Below, in pieces: positions 13,819 to 21,191 of a stretch of 23,047 nucleotides of DNA. The stretch comes from an uncultured bacterium (GTDB taxonomy: Bacteria; Patescibacteriota; Minisyncoccia; Phycocordibacterales; PALSA-1337), in assembly GCA_903876465.1 (NCBI GenBank), contig CAIRAF010000013.1:1-23047 (forward strand), given 5' to 3'. A model generated the notes under the pieces. The model ran no database searches and was not told the origin of the DNA. It was given only the letters and a program-made list of their open reading frames with translations. Every line of letters begins with the position of its first letter. Position 1 is the stretch's first letter. A program made the position numbers and the translations under genes.

Positions 13819-14610
13819 TTATAATACTGTTGAAGAAGGTATAAGTGGTGCAAGCGAATAAAATACTCCATTTGCCTGATCACTTGATGGCACACCTTGT
13901 ATACCGATAACATTACCCTGTATATCGAACAGTGGACTACCAATAGCTTTATTCTGAGAATTAATTGACGTGCCAATTGAACTACTGCTTATCTCGTTTA
14001 TCAATCCATCACCTAAAACTAGATCCGATGTACCGGCGAGTGAGAAGATTTTTTGTCCAAGGGAATATTTTGATGAAACCTGAATAGGATTGAATATTAT
14101 CGGTGCTGTACCAGGAAAATTTAAAGTTGGCGAAAGAAAGACTACGGAATTATTATATTGACTATCATTCTGACCATCTGTTTGAACATTATTCGAATAC
14201 AATGTGCCGATTGAAACTGGTACTACAGTTCCATCAATCATAACAACAGAGTAAGATTGATTTTGATCGATAATACTCTTATCTGTGATAATTAATCCCT
14301 TCTTTGAAATAATAAGTCCAAGCCCAACGACGGCATTCGTATTTGAATTTTGAATTTTGACTGTACTAGATGCAATTGCTGATGTAACGGCCGCCAATTG
14401 ATCATCAACGTTTATTGAAACAGTTCCAACAGAGGCATTCTGTGGTGAAGCTTGTTGTATAGTTTTTTCTATAACTTGATTGATCGTGCGAGTTACACTG
14501 GCAGGAGCCTGATCCATAAGAGAAACTGTCACAATTCCTGTAGAAATTGAGGTCATGAATGAGACCAAGAGAGTGAGTAGTACTATTTGCTGTTTCGTGA
14601 GATGTTCCAT
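13819..14610 (-). CDS. Membrane-anchored HtrA/trypsin-like pseudoprotease
   Basis: A membrane segment at residues about 8-30 is followed by a linker and a chymotrypsin-like fold resembling HtrA/DegP. VVGLGLIISKKGLIITDKSI corresponds to the HtrA block ending in TNNHV; SVVFLSP to DLAVL; and KAIGSPLFDIQGNVIGI to GNSGGPL with VIGI. At the three catalytic positions His is replaced by Ser (112), Asp by Asn (154) and Ser by Ile (223), so no proteolysis is expected. No PDZ domain follows; the chain is 263 residues. I use the ATG at 14610, which lies 7 nt after a good promoter, rather than the TTG at 14616. It may serve as a periplasmic-side binding protein (inference). Confidence 0.68.
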   Translation of the reverse strand: MEHLTKQQIVLLTLLVSFMTSISTGIVTVSLMDQAPASVTRTINQVIEKTIQQASPQNASVGTVSINVDDQLAAVTSAIASSTVKIQNSNTNAVVGLGLIISKKGLIITDKSIIDQNQSYSVVMIDGTVVPVSIGTLYSNNVQTDGQNDSQYNNSVVFLSPTLNFPGTAPIIFNPIQVSSKYSLGQKIFSLAGTSDLVLGDGLINEISSSSIGTSINSQNKAIGSPLFDIQGNVIGIQGVPSSDQANGVFYSLAPLIPSSTVL

Positions 14611-14617
14611 GAGCAAT

Positions 14618-14646
14618 AGTCTACAATGAAACTCTACAAATGTAAA
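14618..14646 (-). promoter_or_regulatory. Promoter of the pseudoprotease gene, leaderless type
   Basis: On the minus strand TTTACA (14641-14646), a 17-nt spacer and TAGACT (14618-14623) end 7 nt before the ATG at 14610. No Shine-Dalgarno sequence is present. Confidence 0.55.
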
Positions 14647-14664
14647 TAATTTATTACTTCGAAA

Positions 14665-16926
14665 CTATTTCGCCACTTTAACCGCTTCTTCAAATTGAAT
14701 TGAAAGTAGTTTTGATGCTCCATCAGCACCCATAGTTACGCCGTACAGAACCCCTGCACGTGACATAGTCTCACGATTGTGAGTAATAAGAATAAGCTGA
14801 GAAGCCTTTGAAAGATTTTCAATCATGTCACCATACTTTCGTGAATTGGCTTCATCTAGCGCAGCGTCAGTTTCATCAAGAATGATAAACGGTGGTGGAT
14901 TAACCTGAGAAATAGCGAATAGTAAAGCAATAGAAGTAAGAGCACGCTCGCCACCAGACAACATCATGAGTCCCTTAACTTTTTTACGAGGCAAGCTGAC
15001 ATTTACTTCGAGACCTTCTGGACCTTCATCAGTAGTTAGTAGTTCGGAATTAGTAGTTAGGGAGTCAGAATCACCAGATAGCATATCCCCAAGCTCCTCA
15101 GCGTCTCCCTTCTTTCTTCTTCTTGCTTCTCTAATTACGGTGAGCTCTGCGTGACCTCCACCAAACATCAAAGAAAAATAATTTGTAAACTCTTTATTGA
15201 TTTTAAGAATTCCCTGTTTAAATTCAACATCAATACGTACATCAAGATCAGTAATGAGTTTTTTCAATTCCACACTTGCCTTATCAAGATCAAGAATTTC
15301 ACGTGCTAAAAATGCGTCACGTTCTTCAGTTTCTTTATATTCCTTCATCACTTCAGCTCCGCCACCAGCACCCATATCCTCAAGGCGAATTTTAAGTCTC
15401 TCAATTTGATGTTTACGTTCAGATTGTTCGTGTCTTTGCGATTCTCCTGACTCCTGGCTTCCAGCTTCTAATTTCTTGTATTCTGTTGCCTCACGTCCGA
15501 CAATTATTCCAGCTTCACCCAATTCCCTTTTAAATTCAGATTCAATTTGCTCAATTCTAACTATTTCAGCATTCAAACCACTAACAATATGCCTAACTTC
15601 ATTCTGACGAGCAATAATCCTAAAGACTTCTTTTTCTGCATCACGGTTTGTGTCTTTTTCATGCTCAATTTTTTGTTTTAGTGAATTATATTCACCAATT
15701 ATTTTCTTCTCAAATTCAGCCAAGGAAACGCGCTTTTCATCCAGATCCTTCTTTTCAAGAGATAAACGTGCAATTTCCTTTTCCATTTCAGCAATAAACT
15801 GTGAATCATTGGCTGAACGATGTCCTTTGATAAAATGTCGAAAGGCATCAATAACTTCTTTAACTGTTTGGAATAATTCAGCTTTACGAATCACTTCCTC
15901 AACATCCTTCAAATAAACAGTCTTGAATTCTTCCTGCTTCATTCTACCTTCTTCCTTTTCCTTTGCTCTTTTATTGGCATTGATCTCACCTTCTATACGT
16001 CCAAGCTCGCGAACAACAGTATCAGTTTCAGTACGTGTCTCTGCCAATTTCTTTTCAAGAGAAATAAGTTCATTACTAGTCACATCTTTATTTTTTGACG
16101 CAGACAAAATTTCACGCGCCTTATTCAAAGCCTGCTCCAGTTCAGTCAACTCTTTCTTTGGTCCAGCAATTTCTGCATGTAATCGACTTTTCTCAACAGT
16201 GACGTACTGCTCTTCATTGGCAAAATAAACTTTATATATAGAAATAAGATCACGACGCATCTCTTCAGCCTTTTCAACTTTCTCAACTTGTTTCTTCAAA
16301 AAACGAAGATGAGGAGCAATCTCACGGCGGAGTGACTCAACCTGTTTCATATTTTCATCTGTTCTTTCGAGCTTGCGAATACTTTCAAGTTTTTTCCATT
16401 GATATATTTTGAGTCCCAAGGCATCTTCAATCATTTCGCGTCGCTCACGAATACTTGCAGACAAAATACGATCAGCTTCACCTTGAGAAATAATATGGTG
16501 ACCAGTTGCGCCAACATGAGCACTAGCTAGAAGCTCGATAATATCCTTCAGACGTACTTGGGTACCGTTAAGTAAATATTCATTACTATTATCACGATGG
16601 ACGATGCGTTCAATTGTTACTTCATCAAAATCAATCGTAGAAAACATTCTACGACTATTATCAAAAGTAAGTTTGGCACTGGCTCGATTGGCACGACCCG
16701 CACTAGATGCACCTTCGCCACCACCATTCCAAATCATGTCTTCACCACGTTTACCACGAAGTGACTTGATTGATTGTTCACCTAGAACAAAACGAAATGC
16801 TTCAGCGGTATTAGACTTACCAGAACCATTTGGACCAACTATGCCAGTTATAGGAGCTGTAAAATGAAGGACTGCCTTTTTAGCAAATGATTTAAAGCCG
16901 GATACTTCGAGAGATTTCAGATACAT
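14665..16926 (-). CDS. smc: Short SMC-family chromosome segregation ATPase without a visible hinge
   Basis: SMC proteins organise chromosomes as ATP-driven loop extruders. The N-terminal head has GPNGSGKSN (31-39), the Q-loop IISQGEADRIL (145-155) and the usual lead-in. The C-terminal head has LSGGERALTSIALLF (656-670) and the Walker B FIILDETDAALDE (680-692). Between them only about 400 residues of charged helix are present, compared with about 800 in typical bacterial SMC, and I see no hinge domain with its glycine-rich motifs. The midpoint is a short segment near 340-375 (AELFQTVKEVIDAFRHFIKG). Low-complexity inserts occur near 485-505 and 605-637. No ScpA or ScpB gene is in the window. 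The frame is intact, so it is probably functional rather than decayed. Confidence 0.9.
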   Translation of the reverse strand: MYLKSLEVSGFKSFAKKAVLHFTAPITGIVGPNGSGKSNTAEAFRFVLGEQSIKSLRGKRGEDMIWNGGGEGASSAGRANRASAKLTFDNSRRMFSTIDFDEVTIERIVHRDNSNEYLLNGTQVRLKDIIELLASAHVGATGHHIISQGEADRILSASIRERREMIEDALGLKIYQWKKLESIRKLERTDENMKQVESLRREIAPHLRFLKKQVEKVEKAEEMRRDLISIYKVYFANEEQYVTVEKSRLHAEIAGPKKELTELEQALNKAREILSASKNKDVTSNELISLEKKLAETRTETDTVVRELGRIEGEINANKRAKEKEEGRMKQEEFKTVYLKDVEEVIRKAELFQTVKEVIDAFRHFIKGHRSANDSQFIAEMEKEIARLSLEKKDLDEKRVSLAEFEKKIIGEYNSLKQKIEHEKDTNRDAEKEVFRIIARQNEVRHIVSGLNAEIVRIEQIESEFKRELGEAGIIVGREATEYKKLEAGSQESGESQRHEQSERKHQIERLKIRLEDMGAGGGAEVMKEYKETEERDAFLAREILDLDKASVELKKLITDLDVRIDVEFKQGILKINKEFTNYFSLMFGGGHAELTVIREARRRKKGDAEELGDMLSGDSDSLTTNSELLTTDEGPEGLEVNVSLPRKKVKGLMMLSGGERALTSIALLFAISQVNPPPFIILDETDAALDEANSRKYGDMIENLSKASQLILITHNRETMSRAGVLYGVTMGADGASKLLSIQFEEAVKVAK
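15036..15058. repeat. Short direct repeat inside the smc insert
   Basis: TTAGTAGTT occurs at 15036-15044 and 15050-15058. It encodes the LTTNSELLTT stretch of the C-terminal head insert. Imperfect further copies of TAGTAG flank it. Confidence 0.55.
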
Positions 16927-16956
16927 GTAGGTAGATTATTAGGACTATTTTAACAT

Positions 16957-16988
16957 AAAAAAATCCTCCGTGTCCTTGGCGCGGAGGA
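16957..16988 (-). terminator. Terminator of the 17058-17312 gene
   Basis: TCCTCCG (16964-16970) pairs with CGGAGGA (16982-16988) around an 11-nt loop, followed on the minus strand by T7. It lies between the small gene and the start of smc, and so isolates smc from upstream transcription. Confidence 0.8.
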
Positions 16989-17057
16989 AAATGAAGTAGG
17001 TAACGGAGAAGATGAGTGTAAATCACTGTGAAGATATTATATTGCTGATTAAGTAGC

Positions 17058-17312
17058 TTAAAGTCCAAGTTCAGCTTGACGGTTCAAATATTTGTGACAC
17101 TGATCACAATCAACTTTGCTGACTTGTATGCAATTCCCTCCAACCTTCGGGCAACCAAACTGTGTTGGATCGGATGATTGTCCGCTTGTATCCCGTGAGC
17201 CAGTACCAATTAGGGATTTTTGTGGCCGCCCCTCTTGGTCTGGGTTGAATTCAACCTCCATAAAGACAGCTTGTCTGAGAGTTTTTTCTACTGCAAATGT
17301 TTGTGTGCTCAT
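17058..17312 (-). CDS. Small hypothetical protein with a four-cysteine C-terminus, 84 aa
   Basis: I do not recognise this protein. The last 32 residues contain FGCPKVGGNC and DCDQCHKYL, that is C-x6-C followed by C-x2-C-H, which could bind a metal. The N-terminal half is polar, with the stretch NPDQEGRPQKSLIGTGSRD and no membrane segment. It is flanked by a strong terminator at 16957-16988 and sits between rnc and smc, splitting a group that would otherwise be contiguous. No clear ribosome-binding site precedes the ATG at 17312; a TACAAT element lies about 32 bp upstream. Confidence 0.6.
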   Translation of the reverse strand: MSTQTFAVEKTLRQAVFMEVEFNPDQEGRPQKSLIGTGSRDTSGQSSDPTQFGCPKVGGNCIQVSKVDCDQCHKYLNRQAELGL

Positions 17313-17398
17313 AATTATTAAAAAGGACGACTGTTCATCGCTATTGTACCTTTAATATATTTAAATATACTGTGGATAAGAAAAACGCTTTTTTGTCT

Positions 17399-18097
17399 TT
17401 ACCACTTCTTCGCTTCTAATCCTTTCTCGGCCGCCATTTGCTCCGCCTCCTGCTTTGACTTTCCATCACCTATAGCAACTTGAACATCACCAAGAAATAC
17501 ACCAAGAGTGAACTTCTTATCATGATCTGGACCAGTTTCCTTCAAAGTTTTATACGATGGTGTAATTCCCATTTTCTCTTGCGCTTTCTCTTGGAACATA
17601 CTCTTTGCATCGATCCATGACTTATTCTTCACAATTTCTTCAATATCAATAGTATTTAAAATATGTTCTGAAATAAAATTAGCAGATGGGTTATACCCGC
17701 CATCCATATAGATTGCTCCAATGATAGCTTCAACTGCATTAGCAATGATAATCGAACGTGCACGGCCTTTATCTTTAGCTTCACCCTTTGAAAGTAAAAT
17801 ATAATCGTTAAGACCAATCTTTTCGCCAACCTTTGAAAGACTGACAGTATTCACAATAGCTGAACGAAAAGCAGTCAACTCACCTTCTTGAGTTTTTGGA
17901 TATTTACGAAAAAGAAAACTAGTAACAACAAGTTCCAGAACAGCATCACCTAAAAATTCTAGACGCTCATTATGTTCGAGTCCTGAAGCACGGTTTTCAT
18001 TTATATATGAGCGATGAGTACAAGCCGTACGCAAAAGTGCAATATCACTAAAGGTGACATTGATATGTTCAGCCAAACTTTCGAAATTTATTTTCAT
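17399..18097 (-). CDS. rnc: Ribonuclease III
   Basis: RNase III cuts double-stranded RNA, including rRNA precursors. The catalytic domain shows HNERLEFLGDAVLELVV (42-58) with E44, E47 and D51, and AVEAIIGAIYMDGG (121-134) with E123. The position usually occupied by Asp just before this motif (D114 in the E. coli enzyme) is Asn120 here. A double-stranded RNA-binding domain fills residues about 163-232 (AKSMFQEKAQEKMG, SYKTLKETGP, GKSKQEAEQMAAEKGL). The 232-residue length is normal. It starts 26 bp after the nusB stop and is probably cotranscribed with it. Confidence 0.94.
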   Translation of the reverse strand: MKINFESLAEHINVTFSDIALLRTACTHRSYINENRASGLEHNERLEFLGDAVLELVVTSFLFRKYPKTQEGELTAFRSAIVNTVSLSKVGEKIGLNDYILLSKGEAKDKGRARSIIIANAVEAIIGAIYMDGGYNPSANFISEHILNTIDIEEIVKNKSWIDAKSMFQEKAQEKMGITPSYKTLKETGPDHDKKFTLGVFLGDVQVAIGDGKSKQEAEQMAAEKGLEAKKW

Positions 18098-18123
18098 ATT
18101 ATTTAATCGAACCTGTAAACTTG

Positions 18124-19023
18124 CTATTTTCCTTCACTAACAATCGTCACTGCTTTTGCAACAATAGGCAAAATATCATTATAGAAATTAAGTTCAAGAA
18201 TAGCGTCAAGCTTGAACCATTTTGCATCAGCTAATCCTGGCTTCTTGGCAAGATTCAAAGGTTTGAAATCAGATTCAGCTAAGTAGTAATGAACCTGCTT
18301 TCGTATCTTACCTATTTCTGGATCATTGGCAATATATTCATTTTCACCAAGGTCGGCTTTTATTTTTACATCTAAACCAATTTCTTCTTTAACTTTATTG
18401 ACTGTGCCATCCTTTGGATCAATTCCTTCTGGAATTTTTCCCTTGGAGAGAGTCCAGTGGCCAAAGACATCATAGACAAAAGCCATATAAAGATCGGCGC
18501 CATCATGAGCATAAACGACTGCGCCACCCAAATGCTGAATAGGCATTTGTTCATAAGGTACTTCCACTTTCTTTTTCTTTATAGGTTGAGCATCTTTACC
18601 TGGTTCGCCAAGTTCTTTGTAAACAGCACCCAGAACGCCGTTAACAAATCTACCGCTAGTTTCGCCACCAAAGGTCTTGGCGAGCTCAATAGCCTCATTG
18701 ATAGCCACTTTTGCTGGCACTTCTGCACGATCAGCAAATAAGAGTTCATAAAGTCCGAGTCGAAGAACATTTCTATCAATCGGAGAAATCTTATCTATTG
18801 GCCATTCAGGAGCTGCTTTGGAAATAATGTCATCAAGTTCTGAACGCTTTGCCAGAACCCCTTTCATTAGTTCCTCAATAAAAGAGACTTCAGAAACTCC
18901 TGGAGCAAATTCTTTTGCATCACGATCTATGATAGCGGATACATTCTTATCTTTTTGGCCACAAAAATCCCACTCAAAAAGTGCCTGGAGGACTACTGAG
19001 CGTGATAAGTGTCTATTTGCCAT
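18124..19023 (-). CDS. nusB: NusB antitermination factor fused to a Nudix-like domain
   Basis: Residues 1-137 are NusB, the boxA-binding partner of NusE/S10 in rRNA antitermination: SRSVVLQALFEWDF, the central IDKISPIDRNVLRLGLYELL, then VAINEAIELAKTFGGETSGRFVNGVLG. A lysine-rich linker (147-155) leads to a Nudix fold from about 163 to the end. It shows FGHWTLSKGKIPEG and KVKEEIGL, but the box is degenerate: the first Glu is Ile and the Arg-Glu pair is Asn-Lys, while the EE pair is kept. Hydrolase activity is therefore doubtful; it may bind a nucleotide or RNA end. It lies between rpmF and rnc, a context of ribosome production. Confidence 0.88.
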   Translation of the reverse strand: MANRHLSRSVVLQALFEWDFCGQKDKNVSAIIDRDAKEFAPGVSEVSFIEELMKGVLAKRSELDDIISKAAPEWPIDKISPIDRNVLRLGLYELLFADRAEVPAKVAINEAIELAKTFGGETSGRFVNGVLGAVYKELGEPGKDAQPIKKKKVEVPYEQMPIQHLGGAVVYAHDGADLYMAFVYDVFGHWTLSKGKIPEGIDPKDGTVNKVKEEIGLDVKIKADLGENEYIANDPEIGKIRKQVHYYLAESDFKPLNLAKKPGLADAKWFKLDAILELNFYNDILPIVAKAVTIVSEGK

Positions 19024-19118
19024 AATTATTTATTGAAAGAACAATTCATTACTACTTACTATTAAATTTCAAATTGAAAACCTCAATACGACCCTCATAG
19101 AGACTTTCAACTTGGAAC

Positions 19119-19337
19119 TTACTTATCTCCTTTCGCAGCTTTCTTGGCCTTCTTTGTAGCCTTTATGGTCAAATCGAGAACCTTGCGTCCATTATACCAT
19201 CCACAATTAACACAAACAGTGTGTGTCTTGTGAGCAGCTTTACAGTTGCTACAAACAGAGGTGCGTGCAGCATCTAGAGCATGATGTGAACGTCTGTTAT
19301 TGCGATGTGAGCGCGTTGCGCGCATGCGATTTACCAT
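19119..19337 (-). CDS. rpmF: Large-subunit ribosomal protein L32
   Basis: The 72-residue basic protein has the L32 pattern RMRATRSHRNNRRSHHAL followed by a zinc-binding CSNC ... CVNCGWYNGRKVL (C-x2-C and C-x2-C). The C-terminus is a lysine-rich extension of about 16 residues beyond the usual end. It is the first gene of the rpmF, nusB-nudix, rnc series. A TTGACA at 19391-19396 on the minus strand with a poor -10 is the only promoter hint upstream. The 95-bp gap to nusB holds no terminator. Confidence 0.92.
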   Translation of the reverse strand: MVNRMRATRSHRNNRRSHHALDAARTSVCSNCKAAHKTHTVCVNCGWYNGRKVLDLTIKATKKAKKAAKGDK

Positions 19338-19458
19338 GTGGGACAGTATTGCATATTATTTTAATTGATGCAAATTACGAAGTAATAAATTGTCAAAATG
19401 ACAAAAACCTGTTACATTGTGGGGCATTGGTTATTGATACTTGGTCATTAATTAAATC

Positions 19459-19531
19459 GCGCCCATAGCTCAGTTGGTAGAGCAGATCCCTCTTAAGGAT
19501 AAGGTCGTAGGTTCGATCCCTACTGGGCGCA
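19459..19531 (+). tRNA. tRNA-Lys (anticodon CTT)
   Basis: The acceptor stem GCGCCCA pairs with TGGGCGC. D loop AGTTGGTAGA, anticodon loop CTCTTAA (CTT, reads AAG), and T arm with TTCGATC are present. The outermost pair of the anticodon stem is a G-A mismatch. Discriminator A; CCA is not encoded. Confidence 0.93.
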
Positions 19532-19562
19532 CAGGCAATCTAATCGCATACGTAATAGAAGC

Positions 19563-21191
19563 CTAAACGTCGCTACAAAACCAAGGGCTCGCAGGTTTGT
19601 GCGAGCCACCGACCTGTCGTGACCACAGGTGCAGACAAGTGTAGAATGTTTCAATATGCGCGGGTGGCGAAATTGGTAGACGCACGTGGCTTAGGACCAC
19701 GCGGAGCAATCCTTGGAGGTTCGAGTCCTCTCCCGCGCACAGAGTTAAAATATCGCCTGTTTTGGGTGATTTTGCGAGAATAGAATAAGGGCTTTTGAAA
19801 GACTGTTGAGCCACGGTTTGATTTTTGATAGAAAGGTTCCAAAGTAACTTTTCGATTACTTTACGTTTTCGTTCATCATCAGCAACGATAAAATCATTCA
19901 TGGCTCTGCTGGCTTCCAGAAAAACATTTTTGATCGGTTCCAAAGTTAAAGCCGGTGTGTTTTTCGACTGAGCTTCTTTGAGCTGTTGATCTAATGAAAT
20001 GCGCTCGTTATGAATTTCAAGAATTTTAACGTCGTAAATCTCTTTTGAAATCTGATCTGCTAGAAATGTATCGAGCAAGCGTGATTCTTTCGTCTTGCAT
20101 GATTCTAGACGGCTATGAAGGGTTGTTAATACTGATTCGGCATAGGTATCTTTTATATCAGTTTTCTCCTTGGCAGCTTGGTACATGATTTCGATAATCT
20201 CCTCGTCGTACTTAATCGTTTGAAGAATTGGGGCAATAGTTTCGTATAGATAATTTTCCCGCATATATTTCTGATGTTCAGGACAATTACCTTTACCGTT
20301 GGTGCAATAGTAATACTGGTGTCCTTTTTTGAGTGACGCGGTTAGAAGACATCCACAGTTATCACACTTCAAGAATCCTCGTAACGGGAAGAAATGCGTT
20401 TTTGGTCTAGGATGTAGTTTTCCTTGTAAGACCAGTTGGGCTTGATCGAATAGGTCTTTTGATATTAGCGGTTGATGATTGCCCGGATAGTATTTGCCGT
20501 CACGGAGCATTAGGCCGCAGTAGAATGGATTAGTGACGATACGATGAATGGTTGCACGGTACACTTTTTTACCAGAATTGGTGCGGAGGCCTTCGGAATA
20601 GAGAATGTCAGATATTTCTTGGAATGAATGTGAGCCGGTAGCGTATAGTTCAAATGCTTTGACGGTGTATTTTGATCTTGATTCGTCTATAATAATGGTC
20701 TTGTTTACTTTGTCATTCAAATAGCCGAATGGTGGATGATTGGGCCAGCCACCTTTCTCCAGTTTTGCACGATTACCACGCTTTACATTGACGCTTAAAT
20801 CTCTACTGAACTGATTGGCCATACCGAATTGCATAGCCATGATGAAGGCAGATTCGTTTGGTAGGTGTGTAGCTTCGTAGGTCCGGATTTCTTTGATGAT
20901 ATTTTTCTGGAGCATGTCCATGATCAAACCGCCGTCTAGGAAATTACGAGCGAGGCGATCCAATTTCCAGCAGAGAATAGCGTCGGCTTTACCGGACTGA
21001 AGCATACAGATCATTTCATTGAAAAGTGGCCTACCGGAATCTTTGGCAGTTCGGCTTTCCTTGAATGTCTTTACGATTTTCAGGCTATTCTTTTCGGCAA
21101 TCGTAATGAGCTCATGCTCTTGCGAATCAAGCGAGAGCACTTGGCGATCTTCGGAGTCCATGGATTTTCGACAGTAAAGAATATATTTCAT
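19563..21191 (-). CDS. Large serine recombinase (integrase), read-through into tRNA-Leu
   Basis: Serine recombinases cut and exchange DNA through a phosphoserine link. The catalytic domain has YCRKSMDSEDR (S10 as nucleophile), GKADAILCWKLDRLARN and AMQFGMANQFSRDLS. A recombinase domain follows with GWPNHPPFGYL, then a zinc ribbon (CDNCGCLLTA ... YYYCTNGKGNC) near residues 275-305 and a coiled coil to about 440. Residues 1-484 come from the element; residues 485-511 are the antisense of tRNA-Leu (CAGEDSNLQGLLRVVLSHVR) and 512-542 are chromosomal flank. The gene therefore has no stop of its own in the integrated state. Its ATG overlaps the rep stop by four bases, implying coupled translation. 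Confidence 0.92.
   Translation of the reverse strand: MKYILYCRKSMDSEDRQVLSLDSQEHELITIAEKNSLKIVKTFKESRTAKDSGRPLFNEMICMLQSGKADAILCWKLDRLARNFLDGGLIMDMLQKNIIKEIRTYEATHLPNESAFIMAMQFGMANQFSRDLSVNVKRGNRAKLEKGGWPNHPPFGYLNDKVNKTIIIDESRSKYTVKAFELYATGSHSFQEISDILYSEGLRTNSGKKVYRATIHRIVTNPFYCGLMLRDGKYYPGNHQPLISKDLFDQAQLVLQGKLHPRPKTHFFPLRGFLKCDNCGCLLTASLKKGHQYYYCTNGKGNCPEHQKYMRENYLYETIAPILQTIKYDEEIIEIMYQAAKEKTDIKDTYAESVLTTLHSRLESCKTKESRLLDTFLADQISKEIYDVKILEIHNERISLDQQLKEAQSKNTPALTLEPIKNVFLEASRAMNDFIVADDERKRKVIEKLLWNLSIKNQTVAQQSFKSPYSILAKSPKTGDILTLCAGEDSNLQGLLRVVLSHVRLPISPPAHIETFYTCLHLWSRQVGGSHKPASPWFCSDV
19586..19630. repeat. Two adjacent hairpins between tRNA-Lys and tRNA-Leu
   Basis: GGCTCGCA (19586-19593) pairs with TGCGAGCC (19600-19607), and ACCTGT (19612-19617) with ACAGGT (19625-19630). 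Neither has a proper T run on the plus strand. They may terminate or process the tRNA-Lys transcript, or belong to the recombinase target. They are also translated as the last residues of the recombinase read-through frame. Confidence 0.45.
19619..19647 (+). promoter_or_regulatory. Possible promoter of tRNA-Leu(TAG)
   Basis: GTGACC (19619-19624), a 17-nt spacer and TAGAAT (19642-19647) lie 10 nt before the tRNA 5' end. The -35 match is weak. Confidence 0.4.
19658..19739 (+). tRNA. tRNA-Leu (anticodon TAG), integration target
   Basis: The acceptor stem GCGCGGG pairs with CCCGCGC. The anticodon stem CGTGG/CCACG encloses CTTAGGA, giving TAG (reads CTA). A class II variable arm, T loop TTCGAGT and discriminator A are present; CCA is not encoded. 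The gene is intact. The serine recombinase frame on the other strand runs straight through it, placing the boundary of the integrated element at its 3' end. Confidence 0.93.
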
